From Exiguobacterium qingdaonense (GTDB taxonomy: Bacteria; Bacillota; Bacilli; Exiguobacteriales; Exiguobacteriaceae): DNA of 64,000 nucleotides. Location of the stretch: assembly GCF_018617855.1 (NCBI RefSeq), contig NZ_JACSKY010000006.1, forward strand, positions 1 through 64,000. The letters run 5' to 3'. A program made the position numbers and the translations under genes. The first letter of the stretch is position 1. Each line of letters starts with the position of its first letter. Below, piece by piece: positions 41,887 to 51,273 of the stretch. The notes under the pieces were generated by a model. The model was given only the letters and a program-made list of their open reading frames with translations. It was not told where the DNA came from and made no database searches.

Positions 41887-43515
41887 ATGAAACAATTGAT
41901 CTCATTCGATTTCTGGCAGAAACTCGGGAAAGCATTGATGGTCGTCATCGCCGTCATGCCAGCTGCCGGTTTGATGATTTCCATCGGAAAACTGATTGGA
42001 ATGTCTGCAGGAGATGTCGGGATTCTTCTAACAACCGCTCGCATCATTGAAGACTTAGGTTGGGGAATCATCGTCAACTTACATATCCTCTTCGCGGTCG
42101 CAATCGGTGGTTCGTGGGCAAAAGATCGTGCAGGCGGTGCGTTCGCAGCACTCCTCGCTTTCATCTTGATCAACCGCGTCACAGGTGCCATCTTCGGTGT
42201 CAACGGGGCCATGCTTCAAGATCCGGAAGCGACAATCGAGTCACTCTTCGGTGCAAACCTTGTCGTTGCTGACTACTTCACATCTGTACTCGGCTCACCT
42301 GCCCTCAACATGGGTGTGTTCGTCGGGATCATCGCCGGTTTCCTAGGTGGTGCCCTTTACAACCGTTTCTACAACTTCAACAAGTTACCGAACGCCCTCT
42401 CGTTCTTTAATGGGAAGCGCTTCGTACCATTCGTCGTCATCCTTGGTTCGGTCGTTGCCGCGATTGTCTTATCGATTGTATGGCCAACGATTCAAGGTGC
42501 ACTCAACAGCTTTGGTGAGTGGATTGCGACATCACGTAACACGGCTCCGGTCCTCGCTCCGTTCATTTACGGTGCGCTCGAACGTCTCCTCTTACCGTTC
42601 GGCTTACACCACATGCTCACTGTACCAATGAACTATACGGAGCTCGGTGGGACGTATACAATCTTAACTGGGGCGACAGCTGGATCGGTCGTCGCTGGGC
42701 AAGACCCGCTCTGGTTGGCATGGGTAACGGACCTCGTCAACTTACGTGCTGCCGGTGATACAGCCGCATACAACGCCCTTCTCGCTGATGTCGTTCCGGC
42801 CCGCTTCAAAGTCGGTCAAGTCATCTTGTCATTCGCTGCCTTGATTGGTGCCGCGTATGCGATGTATCGCAACGTTGATGCGGAGAAGAAGGCACAATAC
42901 AAGCCGATGTTCCTATCAGCTGGACTCGCCGTCTTCTTGACAGGTGTCACAGAACCAATCGAGTTCATGTTCATGTTCGTCGCGCCAGTCCTTTATGTCG
43001 TCTATGCGCTTATGGCCGGTGCCGCCTTTGCATTGGCAGATATCATCGACCTCCGCGTCCATGCCTTCGGTGCGATTGAATTATTGACGCGCATCCCGAT
43101 GATCGTGAAAGCGGGATTACTTCAAGACTTAATCAACTTCATCCTCGTTTCCGTCGTGTTCTTCTTCCTTAACTTCGGTGTGTTCAACTTCTTCATCAAG
43201 AAGATGAACTTACCGACGCCAGGACGTAACGGGAACTACATGGAAGAAACGACAGAGAAATCATCCGTGACAGGTAACGAGCAAGTCATGGGGATTATCA
43301 CACTTCTCGGTGGGGAAGAAAACATTGAAGATGTCGATGCATGTATGACTCGTCTTCGTGTGACCGTCAAAGACATCACACTTGTCTCAGATGAGCAAGA
43401 GTGGAAGAAAAATGGCGCGATGGGACTGATCGTGAAAGATCGTGGAGTCCAAGCCATCTATGGCCCGAAAGCCGACGTATTGAAATCAGACATTCAAGAT
43501 GTCATCGGTGCATAA
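41887..43515 (+). CDS. PTS sugar transporter subunit EIICB (glucose/maltose family)
   Basis: A 542-residue membrane permease. The EIIC domain (about 1-420) has the motif ALERLLLPFGLHHMLTVP and the GVTEPIEFMFMF segment typical of the glucose superfamily. The EIIB domain (about 455-542) carries the phosphorylated cysteine in DACMTRLRV. There is no EIIA domain, so a separate EIIA must supply phosphate. The sugar may be glucose, maltose or another alpha-glucoside. LacI-like sites upstream suggest control by a repressor or CcpA not encoded next to it. Confidence 0.9.
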   Translation: MKQLISFDFWQKLGKALMVVIAVMPAAGLMISIGKLIGMSAGDVGILLTTARIIEDLGWGIIVNLHILFAVAIGGSWAKDRAGGAFAALLAFILINRVTGAIFGVNGAMLQDPEATIESLFGANLVVADYFTSVLGSPALNMGVFVGIIAGFLGGALYNRFYNFNKLPNALSFFNGKRFVPFVVILGSVVAAIVLSIVWPTIQGALNSFGEWIATSRNTAPVLAPFIYGALERLLLPFGLHHMLTVPMNYTELGGTYTILTGATAGSVVAGQDPLWLAWVTDLVNLRAAGDTAAYNALLADVVPARFKVGQVILSFAALIGAAYAMYRNVDAEKKAQYKPMFLSAGLAVFLTGVTEPIEFMFMFVAPVLYVVYALMAGAAFALADIIDLRVHAFGAIELLTRIPMIVKAGLLQDLINFILVSVVFFFLNFGVFNFFIKKMNLPTPGRNGNYMEETTEKSSVTGNEQVMGIITLLGGEENIEDVDACMTRLRVTVKDITLVSDEQEWKKNGAMGLIVKDRGVQAIYGPKADVLKSDIQDVIGA

Positions 43516-43521
43516 TCTAAT

Positions 43522-43550
43522 GGCCAACTCGTTCGAGAGTTGGCCTTTTT
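43522..43550 (+). terminator. Intrinsic terminator of the PTS gene
   Basis: GGCCAACTC / GAGTTGGCC stem followed by TTTTT. Confidence 0.85.
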
Positions 43551-43566
43551 CTAAAGGAGGACTATC

Positions 43567-44358
43567 GTGAATATTTTAACGCTCAATTGTCATGCCTGGT
43601 TAGAAGACCGTCAACAGGAGAAAATTGATGCCATCGTCGAACGGATCGCGAGCGAAGAGTACGACCTCATTGCGCTTCAAGAAGTCAATCAACATAAAGA
43701 AGCCCCTCTCATCTTGGAGAATATCCGTGAGAACAATTTTGCCCACGTCCTCGTCGAGCGCCTAAAAGAGGTAGACCTTCATTATCATATGACATGGGAC
43801 TTTGCCCATTATGGATATGATATTTATGAGGAAGGAGTCGCCATCTTGTCACGTACACCATTCCTCTCGACAGAATCGTTCTTCGTCTCTAAGACAACGG
43901 ACCCAAACAACTACAAATCGCGTAAAATTGTCAAAGCCGTGATTGAAGGAGTCGGGGCGCCGACGACCGTCTACTCATGTCATCTCGGATGGTGGCACGA
44001 CGAAGAGGAACCGGTGAAGCATCAACTCGACGAACTGTTGCGGCGTGTCGAGCATGATGATCACGCCCTTTTACTCGGTGACTTCAATAACGATGCCTTC
44101 ATCCGTGGAGAAGGATACGATTATTTGATGGACAACGGACTCCAGGACTTGTTCCATCTCGCAACGGAACGGGAAGGCGAAGCGACCGTTCAAGGGAAAA
44201 TCGCAGGGTGGGATGAGAATAAAAAATCACTCCGCATCGACTTAATGTTGACGAACGCCCCGATTCACGTCTCTCGACATGCCGTCGTCTTCGATGGCGA
44301 GAACGGCCCCATCGTCTCTGACCACGCCGGTGTCGAAGCCACTGTGTTTTGGCGCTGA
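43567..44358 (+). CDS. Endonuclease/exonuclease/phosphatase-family hydrolase
   Basis: A 263-residue protein of the metal-dependent DNase I/sphingomyelinase-like fold: LTLNCHAW, IALQEVNQHK, SCHLGWWH, LLGDFNNDAF and SDHAGVEA carry the metal and catalytic residues. Homologues in Bacillales are annotated as phosphodiesterases of unknown substrate. It starts with GTG, 7 bases after AAAGGAGG. The preceding terminator makes it a separate unit from the PTS gene, though only 16 bases intervene. Confidence 0.88.
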   Translation: MNILTLNCHAWLEDRQQEKIDAIVERIASEEYDLIALQEVNQHKEAPLILENIRENNFAHVLVERLKEVDLHYHMTWDFAHYGYDIYEEGVAILSRTPFLSTESFFVSKTTDPNNYKSRKIVKAVIEGVGAPTTVYSCHLGWWHDEEEPVKHQLDELLRRVEHDDHALLLGDFNNDAFIRGEGYDYLMDNGLQDLFHLATEREGEATVQGKIAGWDENKKSLRIDLMLTNAPIHVSRHAVVFDGENGPIVSDHAGVEATVFWR

Positions 44359-44474
44359 TTCACCTTTTTCTTCCTCCATGGGAGAAAAGGGTTTTTCTTT
44401 TGGAGAAAATCTTGTAACGTGATAGAAGACTGATGTCTAACTACTAAAGATAAAATAGAAAGAAGGGTTTGCAC

Positions 44475-45653
44475 ATGAAGACGAGCTCGCTCAGTCGAAG
44501 CGACTGGACTCTAGTCTTATCCCTATCCTTATTGACGTTCGTTCTCGGAACGAGTGAATTCGTCATTGTTGGCATTTTACCTGATATCGCAAGCGGCTTA
44601 TCGATTTCCATTGCGACAGCGGGGAGTCTCGTATCCGCATTCGCCATCAGCTTTGCCATTGGAACACCAATCACGATGTCTTTGACAAGCCATCTACCGA
44701 AACGTAAATTGATGCTTGGCTTGACGATTTTCTTCACTGTCCTGAACTTGTTGAGCAGTCTGGCACCGATGTATGAATGGCTCCTCGTCTTACGCATGCT
44801 GACGGCCGTTGCCACTGGTGTCTTGATTTCACTTGCCATGCTCGTCGCCAGCGAAAGTGTCCCTCCGGCAAAACGTGGTATCGCCGTATCCTTTATTTTT
44901 GGTGGATTCACGATGGCTAACGTGTTCGGTGTGCCGATTGGGACGCTGATCGGACAACGGACAGGCTGGGAATCAACATTCCTCTTGACGACCGTGCTCG
45001 GTGCGGTCGCCTGGATCGCCATCTACCGTGTCTTGCCAAACCAGTTGTCTCAAGACAAGGCATCACTCCGCGAACAGTTAGCATTACTGACGAACCCTCG
45101 CATCTTAATCGCCTTCTTGATTCCCGCGTTCGGTTTCGGAGCAACGTATGTTGGCTACACGTATCTCGTGCCTATTTTAAAAGATGTCCTCGGTGTTCCG
45201 ATCGCTTGGGTCAGTCCGATTTTATTCGCCTACGGATTCATCTCGATTTTCAGTAATATCGCTGCCGGTAAGATTGCTAATCATAATCCGATCGGGCGCT
45301 TACGGTTCGTGTTTCTTGTCCAGGCGTTTGTCTTGGCTGCGCTATTCGTGACGACATCGAATGTGACGCTCGGTCTCCTTAATATCGCCCTCATGTCGTT
45401 CATGGCAATTTTATTGACGACATCGACTCAAATTTATTTGATCGATTTGGCGGAGAAGTTCAACCCGAACGCCAAAGGTCTCGCCTCGTCACTCATGCCG
45501 GTTGCGAGTAATGTCGGAATCGGGATCGGGTCCGCTCTCGGTGGTGTCGTCTATGCGACGAGCCCCATCATGACACTCGCTCTCGTCGGTGGACTTGTAG
45601 CCCTCGTGACAGCCGGGTTGACTGCGGTCAGTTATTCGCTTGACCGACGCTAA
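44475..45653 (+). CDS. MFS transporter, DHA1/AraJ-type
   Basis: A 392-residue 12-helix transporter. TFVLGTSEFVIVGILPDIAS in helix 1 and motif-A-like TSHLPKRKLM are typical of the AraJ/YdhP drug-and-arabinose efflux group. Substrate unknown. AAGGG lies 7 bases before ATG 44475. Confidence 0.9.
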   Translation: MKTSSLSRSDWTLVLSLSLLTFVLGTSEFVIVGILPDIASGLSISIATAGSLVSAFAISFAIGTPITMSLTSHLPKRKLMLGLTIFFTVLNLLSSLAPMYEWLLVLRMLTAVATGVLISLAMLVASESVPPAKRGIAVSFIFGGFTMANVFGVPIGTLIGQRTGWESTFLLTTVLGAVAWIAIYRVLPNQLSQDKASLREQLALLTNPRILIAFLIPAFGFGATYVGYTYLVPILKDVLGVPIAWVSPILFAYGFISIFSNIAAGKIANHNPIGRLRFVFLVQAFVLAALFVTTSNVTLGLLNIALMSFMAILLTTSTQIYLIDLAEKFNPNAKGLASSLMPVASNVGIGIGSALGGVVYATSPIMTLALVGGLVALVTAGLTAVSYSLDRR

Positions 45654-45654
45654 A

Positions 45655-45689
45655 ACGTGTGCACCTCGATGAAGGTGCACACGCTTTTT
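45655..45689. terminator. Bidirectional terminator
   Basis: ACGTGTGCACCT / AGGTGCACACG stem followed by TTTTT, between convergent genes. Confidence 0.85.
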
Positions 45690-46393
45690 CATAACCATTC
45701 AAGAATCGCTGATAGCACCTCGTCCAATTGCTCTTTTGATGTGAGCGGGCTTTCCTGATCTCCTGTTTGTGGACCATACATTCCAAAATTCGCATGGTTC
45801 CCACCTTCAATTTGTACGAACTGACTATCGTCAGGGAGGTCGCTTCGACTTGCTTCGATATCTTCCGGAACGGCGAGCCCATCCAATTCACCGGAAATCG
45901 ATAACACGCGTAAGTCACTATCGACCATCGAGCTGATTGGATACGAGGCGAGGAAAATGACACCCTCCACCAGTTCCTGATGCTCAAGCGCGTACCCCGA
46001 TGCAGCCGAACCTCCGAGCGAATGACCGGCCACGATCCAGCGTTCAATCTCCGGATGCGCCTCGATAATCGGGGCTGCTGCATCGATGTCTAAAATACCT
46101 AAGTTGAGACGAAGTGATGGAATGGCAACAAAGACCCCTTCTTCCGCTAATCGTGTTCCGTAATAGGCATACGCCTCTTTCTCGACTTTCGCCCCTGGAT
46201 AAAGAATGACCCCAACCTCACTCGTCGTGTCTCCGAATTCGAGACGGTCGTCGACCACTGTCCCCTCTGTTGCATACTGCGTCGCTTCATCGGTCGGTCC
46301 ATACGTGAATTGTGTCCAAATCAAAAATCCAGCTACCGCGATGACAAGTATTCCTATGATCGAGAGTGCAGCCCACTTGAAGAATTTCTTCAT
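45689..46393 (-). CDS. Membrane-anchored alpha/beta hydrolase
   Basis: A 234-residue protein with an N-terminal membrane helix (about 8-26) and an extracytoplasmic alpha/beta hydrolase domain with nucleophile AGHSLGGSAA, ISGELDG with the acid, and GGNHANFG with the histidine. The GVILYPGAKVEKEAY opening fits the 'alpha/beta hydrolase 5' type (PF12695). Substrate unknown. GGAGG is 7 bases before ATG 46393. Confidence 0.85.
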   Translation of the reverse strand: MKKFFKWAALSIIGILVIAVAGFLIWTQFTYGPTDEATQYATEGTVVDDRLEFGDTTSEVGVILYPGAKVEKEAYAYYGTRLAEEGVFVAIPSLRLNLGILDIDAAAPIIEAHPEIERWIVAGHSLGGSAASGYALEHQELVEGVIFLASYPISSMVDSDLRVLSISGELDGLAVPEDIEASRSDLPDDSQFVQIEGGNHANFGMYGPQTGDQESPLTSKEQLDEVLSAILEWL

Positions 46394-46466
46394 TATATAG
46401 CCTCCATTTGCATCCACTTCATCATAACGTTACACTAATAAGAAAAAGCATGATCAGGGGGACACC

Positions 46467-47732
46467 ATGACCAAAAGCAATGTAACCACGACGATTCAGT
46501 GGTTTATTTTTATTTTAGCTACAAATATTGTACCACCACTTTCCATCGCCGCCTTGTTCGAACTGTCACCAAATGAGACGATGACCTTCATATCTCGCTC
46601 ACTCTTCATCTTCGCACTCTTTAGCATCGTCCAGACGTTACTCGGTCATCGTCTTCCGATCCTTGAAGGACCCGCAGGCATATGGTGGGGTGTCTTCACC
46701 CTATACGCATCCATCGGTCCCGCTCTTTACGGAAGTCAGCAGGAAACGTTACAAGCGCTCGGATTTATGTTGTTCTTAAGCGGTGTCCTCGGTGTGTTGT
46801 TGACCGTCACCGGTATATTAAGAAGAATGCTATCCCTCTTTACACCACAAGTGCTCGGCGTCTATATGATTTTACTCGTCCTCCAGTTATCAGGGGCCGT
46901 CATTAAAGGTGGCTTCGGGGTGACGGAAGACGGGATCAACATTATTCAGGCCGTCGCGACGGCAGGTCTCGTCTTGTTTGCGCTCACGCTCGAGCAAAGC
47001 AGATTCAAACAATATGGACTCGTCATGACGTTACTCGTCGGGTTCGGTCTGTTCAATTTGCTCGATCTTGGGAATCCAGTCGTCCGTTCAGAATCGTTCT
47101 TCCTCGTACCAGACCTCCTTCCGTTCGGTAATTGGGTATGGGACTGGAACTTGTTGCCGACCGCGTTCGTCATCACGCTACTTCTCATGACGAATGTGCT
47201 CGCGAACATCAAGTTGATTGAGCGGATTATCAGTTCTCGTGAAAAACGAGAAGTGAAAGGGAATGTCCCCGCGTCCGGTGTCGTTAGTGGTGTCAGTCAA
47301 ATCGTGGCTGGTCTGTTCGGGACACCGGGTCCTGTCGCCATCTCAGGGACGGCCGGATTCCTCTCTTCGACGGAGAGCGTCCAGCGCGCCCCTCATTTGA
47401 TTGCCCATGCCCTCATGATGGGACTAGCGCTCATCGGTCCATTCGTTTCGTTGATTGCAAGCATTCCGGCTGCTGTCGGCTATGCGATCGTGACACCACT
47501 CATTGCGACGATGATGATTATCGGAATCAATGAGGCTGCCTTTGAATTAAAACAATCGACGGCTTCCCTCACGGTCGGACTTCCGCTCGTCATTGGTGCC
47601 GGGGCGATGCTCCTCCCGCCAGGTTCGATGAATGATTTGCCGCCGCTCCTTGCGACCGTCTTCTCTAACGGGCTCGTCCTCGGAACGATCGTCGCCTTGA
47701 CGACAGCCATTTTGAGTAAAATCAAGGATTGA
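46467..47732 (+). CDS. NCS2-family xanthine/uracil permease
   Basis: A 421-residue transporter with about 14 helices. LPILEGPAGIWWGVFTLYAS and FGTPGPVAISGTAGF occupy the places of the NCS2 substrate-site motifs. B. subtilis YwdJ is a comparable purine/xanthine permease. Substrate is not predictable. GGGGGACACC precedes the ATG. Confidence 0.87.
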   Translation: MTKSNVTTTIQWFIFILATNIVPPLSIAALFELSPNETMTFISRSLFIFALFSIVQTLLGHRLPILEGPAGIWWGVFTLYASIGPALYGSQQETLQALGFMLFLSGVLGVLLTVTGILRRMLSLFTPQVLGVYMILLVLQLSGAVIKGGFGVTEDGINIIQAVATAGLVLFALTLEQSRFKQYGLVMTLLVGFGLFNLLDLGNPVVRSESFFLVPDLLPFGNWVWDWNLLPTAFVITLLLMTNVLANIKLIERIISSREKREVKGNVPASGVVSGVSQIVAGLFGTPGPVAISGTAGFLSSTESVQRAPHLIAHALMMGLALIGPFVSLIASIPAAVGYAIVTPLIATMMIIGINEAAFELKQSTASLTVGLPLVIGAGAMLLPPGSMNDLPPLLATVFSNGLVLGTIVALTTAILSKIKD

Positions 47733-47733
47733 A

Positions 47734-47763
47734 AAAAAGAACTGGCCTATGGTCAGTTCTTTT
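47734..47763. terminator. Bidirectional terminator
   Basis: AAAAGAACTG / CAGTTCTTTT stem with A- and T-runs on both sides, overlapping the 3' end of the convergent RDD gene. Confidence 0.8.
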
Positions 47764-48145
47764 CGCGTACATGCATATCGTATCGGGCGTCATGTGGTAA
47801 CACGGCGCCTTCTTCTTGTTCAAAATGCGCACGGTCTTTAAAGTAACGAATCGATGACTTCGTATCGCGGTAGACAGCGCGCTGGAACGCCTGCTTCGCC
47901 GTGACAGCCGTACCATCATCATTTTTCAACTCGAGCCCCATCAATCTATACCCGATCGTCTGTCCGCCTCGACTCATTTGACAGGCTTCCATTGCATACG
48001 TGAGCAGTGTCGGTGTGACGACCGCATGTACGAACTCACTCTTCACTTTCTTTCTCACGATTAGTTCAACACCATAACTGACGAGCCCTGCGATGACACT
48101 ATCAATCAAGACCGCTTTCGTTCGTTTCTTTGTCAATGGATTCAT
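47753..48145 (-). CDS. RDD-family membrane protein
   Basis: A 130-residue protein with the RDD pattern: KRTKAVLIDSVIAGLVSYGV at the N-terminus, two membrane helices, and GQTIGYRLMGLELKNDDGT followed by AVYRD. Function unknown. The start overlaps the stop of the upstream NAD-binding gene (ATGA). Confidence 0.8.
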   Translation of the reverse strand: MNPLTKKRTKAVLIDSVIAGLVSYGVELIVRKKVKSEFVHAVVTPTLLTYAMEACQMSRGGQTIGYRLMGLELKNDDGTAVTAKQAFQRAVYRDTKSSIRYFKDRAHFEQEEGAVLPHDARYDMHVREKN

Positions 48146-48789
48146 CGGCTCATCCTTTGCATCATCCCCGACGTCAACACTTCGATCCCTTCGCCCTCTT
48201 CAGACGCCATGATTAAGGCACGTGCGACGTGTAGCGCTTGAATCGGCGCGACTTCAGGTGTTTTCTCAAGTAAAAGTGACTGGAACGGTCGACTGACGAC
48301 CTCGGCCGCCTTCTCTCCAAGTCGGAATGAATCACGCTCTCCGAGTAATAGAGACGGGCGCGCGATAATCAAGTGATGGAAGTTGAAGACGCGTAACGCG
48401 TTCTCGAGCTCCCCTTTGACGCGATTGTAAAAGAAGGATGAACGTAAAGACGCACCCTGTGCCGATACGACCACATAACGTGTCGCACCATGCGCCTTGG
48501 CGACACGAGCAACTTCAAGTGGCAATTCTAAATCGACTTGTTTGAATGCCTCCTGTGAACCGGCGACCGCAATCGTCGTACCGAGCGCACAGTACACGTC
48601 GTCGATGTGCGGAAGTGCCGCATCCATCTCTTCAAAACCAACGACTTCATGAAGCTTTGAATGACTCCATCGCTTTGAGCGACGGACGACAATCCAGACC
48701 GCATCATAACGGTCACTCTCTAACAACTGTTCAACCAATTCGCGGCCAATCAAGCCGGTCGCGCCTACGACAAGTGCAGTTTTCCCCAT
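48142..48789 (-). CDS. NAD(P)-binding oxidoreductase (HTATIP2/YraR-like)
   Basis: A 215-residue Rossmann protein: VVGATGLIGRELV, DDVYCALGTTIAVAGSQEAF, and ARPSLLLGER. This is the pattern of the atypical-SDR TIP30/YraR group; the reaction is unknown. It is translationally coupled to the RDD-family gene. A GAGGAGT site precedes the ATG. Confidence 0.88.
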   Translation of the reverse strand: MGKTALVVGATGLIGRELVEQLLESDRYDAVWIVVRRSKRWSHSKLHEVVGFEEMDAALPHIDDVYCALGTTIAVAGSQEAFKQVDLELPLEVARVAKAHGATRYVVVSAQGASLRSSFFYNRVKGELENALRVFNFHHLIIARPSLLLGERDSFRLGEKAAEVVSRPFQSLLLEKTPEVAPIQALHVARALIMASEEGEGIEVLTSGMMQRMSR

Positions 48790-49030
48790 TCGTGACTCCT
48801 CCTAGACTACTGTTTCCTTCAGTCTAGCTGACTTGTCGTTCCTCGGCAATGATTGTCCTGGGACGGAAATGGTCCATCATGCGAAAGAAACCGTTCCGTG
48901 CGATGGAAGGAAATGATTCGACTGTTTCAATAATCAGATTGATGAGATAGGAGGAGACGGTGACATGTCCGATTTTTCCGAAACTGCTGTATACTGTAAC
49001 TATTGGATATGAGAGAGGAGCCCTGCCCTT

Positions 49031-49639
49031 ATGAAGTTATTCGTATTAGGCGCAACCGGTCGGACCGGACATCAGTTCATCGATCAAGCCATCGAGCACG
49101 GTCATGATGTCACCGCGTTCGTTCGTGAACAGAAAAAGCTGATTCGGACGCCACAACTCGAAATCATCGAAGGCGACTTATATGATGTCGACGCATTGAC
49201 TGAAGCGATGCATGGTCACGATGCGGTCGTCAGTTGTCTCGGAACGGATTTGAGCGACCCAGACTTTTTAGCGAGTGTCACAGACAAGCTCGTCCCCGCG
49301 ATGAAGGCGAACAAAGTTTCACGTATCATCTATCTCGCTTCAGCGGGAATCGACAATGAGATTCCGGGACTTGCCGGGAAGGCCGTTACGTTCATGCTTC
49401 GGAAACCCCTCCGCGATCATCGGGCGGCCGTTGACTTATGGCGAAATTCGTCATTCGACTATACGATCGTACGACCGATGCAATTGACGGACGGTCCTCG
49501 CACCTCGACGTATCGCACGGCCATCGACGAAGTACCAGAGAACGGGAAACACATCTCACGGGCAGACGTCGCCCAGTTCATGCTTCATACGATTGAAGAA
49601 CAAGAACACGTACGAGAGTCAGTCGGACTGGCGTACTAA
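49031..49639 (+). CDS. NAD(P)-binding atypical SDR (NmrA/BVR-B-like)
   Basis: A 202-residue Rossmann protein: VLGATGRTGHQFI, EGDLYDVDALTEAM, AVVSCLGTDLSD and YTIVRPMQLTDGP. Similar to flavin/biliverdin-reductase-B-type atypical SDRs such as YwnB/YhfK; substrate unknown. AGAGGAG lies 10 bases before the ATG. The 240 bases upstream hold no gene I can support. Confidence 0.88.
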   Translation: MKLFVLGATGRTGHQFIDQAIEHGHDVTAFVREQKKLIRTPQLEIIEGDLYDVDALTEAMHGHDAVVSCLGTDLSDPDFLASVTDKLVPAMKANKVSRIIYLASAGIDNEIPGLAGKAVTFMLRKPLRDHRAAVDLWRNSSFDYTIVRPMQLTDGPRTSTYRTAIDEVPENGKHISRADVAQFMLHTIEEQEHVRESVGLAY

Positions 49640-49699
49640 TTTGATTGGATTCATGCTACAATATCGGGTAGTTTACTTTGAAAGGAACGAAAACGAATT

Positions 49700-51253
49700 A
49701 TGAGTATATTAACGGTACAAAACTTGAGCCACGGCTTTGGTGACCGCGCGATTTTGAACGATGTCTCTTTCCGCCTCTTAAAAGGGGAGCACATCGGCCT
49801 CGTCGGAGCGAACGGTGAAGGAAAATCGACGTTCATGAACATCATCACACGCAAACTGCAACCGGATGAAGGGAAAATTGAATGGGCGAAAAACGTCCGT
49901 GTCGGTTACCTCGATCAACACGCGGTGCTTGAGCGCGGGATGACGATTCGGGACGTCTTGAAAGGCGCATTCCAATACTTGATCGACATGGAGACGCGCA
50001 TCGGCAAACTCTACATGGAGATGGGCGACGCGACACCTGAACAGATGGAAGACATGCTCGCAGAAGTCGGTGAACTTCAAGAGACGCTCGACTCGAACGA
50101 CTTTTACATCATCGATGCGAAAGTAGAAGAAGTCGCACGCGGTCTCGGCATTTTAGATGTCGGTCTCGACCGTGACGTCACGGATTTGTCAGGTGGACAG
50201 CGTACGAAAGTATTGCTCGCGAAGTTGCTTTTGGAGAAGCCAGATATCTTGCTCCTCGATGAGCCGACCAACTATTTGGATGAAGTGCATATCGAGTGGT
50301 TGAAACGCTATCTCCAAAACTATGACAATGCCTTCATCTTGATCTCACACGATATCCCGTTCTTAAATAGTGTCATCAACTTGGTCTACCATATGGAAAA
50401 CCAAGAGTTGAACCGCTACGTCGGGGACTATGACAAGTTCATGGAAGTGTATGAGATGAAACGCTCCCAGCTTGAAGCCGCCTATAAGCGCCAACAAGCC
50501 GAGATCGCGGATTTGAAAGACTTCGTCGCCCGAAACAAGGCGCGCGTGTCGACACGAAATATGGCGATGTCTCGTCAGAAGAAACTCGATAAGATGGATG
50601 TCATCGAATTGAGTGCGGAGCGTCCGAAACCGGAATTCCGCTTCTTGCAGGCCCGTACGTCGGGACGACTCATCTTTGATGCGAAAGGTCTCGTCATCGG
50701 ATACGACGAGCCGCTCTCACGTCCGCTCGACCTTCAGATGGAGCGCGGTCAAAAAATCGCCCTCGTCGGAGCGAACGGAATCGGGAAGACGACGCTCTTA
50801 AAGAGCTTACTCGGATTGATCAATCCGCTTGAAGGAACAGTCGAACGCGGTGAGTTTCTTGAAATGGGTTACTTCGAACAGGAAGCGGCAACGAGCAACA
50901 ACACATGTATCGAAGAGATTTGGAGTGAGTTCCCGTCACTTAACCAACAGCAAGTGCGCGCGATGCTCGCGAAGTGTGGACTCATGACGAAGCATATTGA
51001 AAGTAAAATCTCTGTCCTCAGTGGTGGTGAAAAGGCGAAAGTCCGCCTCTGCAAACTCTTAAACAACGAAACGAACTTGCTCTTACTCGATGAGCCGACG
51101 AACCACTTGGACGTCGACGCGAAGGAAGAGTTGAAGCGTGCGTTGAAAGAGTACAAAGGAAGCGTCCTCCTCATCAGTCACGAACCAGAATTCTATGAGG
51201 ATATCGTCACAGATGTCTGGAACTGTGAGTCGTGGACGACGAAAGTATTCTAA
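49700..51253 (+). CDS. ABC-F family ATPase (YkpA/YbiT-like)
   Basis: A 517-residue cytoplasmic protein with two ABC ATPase domains and no membrane segment. Domain 1 has Walker A GANGEGKST, signature LSGGQRTK and Walker B LLLDEPTNYLDE; domain 2 has GANGIGKTT, LSGGEKAK and LLLDEPTNHLD. The inter-domain linker (about 235-310) is helical and basic. ABC-F proteins act on ribosomes; the YkpA type is not known to give antibiotic resistance. AAAGGA precedes the ATG. Confidence 0.93.
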   Translation: MSILTVQNLSHGFGDRAILNDVSFRLLKGEHIGLVGANGEGKSTFMNIITRKLQPDEGKIEWAKNVRVGYLDQHAVLERGMTIRDVLKGAFQYLIDMETRIGKLYMEMGDATPEQMEDMLAEVGELQETLDSNDFYIIDAKVEEVARGLGILDVGLDRDVTDLSGGQRTKVLLAKLLLEKPDILLLDEPTNYLDEVHIEWLKRYLQNYDNAFILISHDIPFLNSVINLVYHMENQELNRYVGDYDKFMEVYEMKRSQLEAAYKRQQAEIADLKDFVARNKARVSTRNMAMSRQKKLDKMDVIELSAERPKPEFRFLQARTSGRLIFDAKGLVIGYDEPLSRPLDLQMERGQKIALVGANGIGKTTLLKSLLGLINPLEGTVERGEFLEMGYFEQEAATSNNTCIEEIWSEFPSLNQQQVRAMLAKCGLMTKHIESKISVLSGGEKAKVRLCKLLNNETNLLLLDEPTNHLDVDAKEELKRALKEYKGSVLLISHEPEFYEDIVTDVWNCESWTTKVF

Positions 51254-51273
51254 TTCAGTAAAGGACGTGTCGT

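Noticed and set aside
44444-45022. 192-residue open frame antisense to the MFS gene
   Set aside because: Reverse-strand shadow of a hydrophobic gene, no start signals.
48790-49030. Gene or RNA in the gap before the atypical SDR
   Set aside because: No open frame with an RBS and no clear hairpin; only ordinary intergenic sequence.
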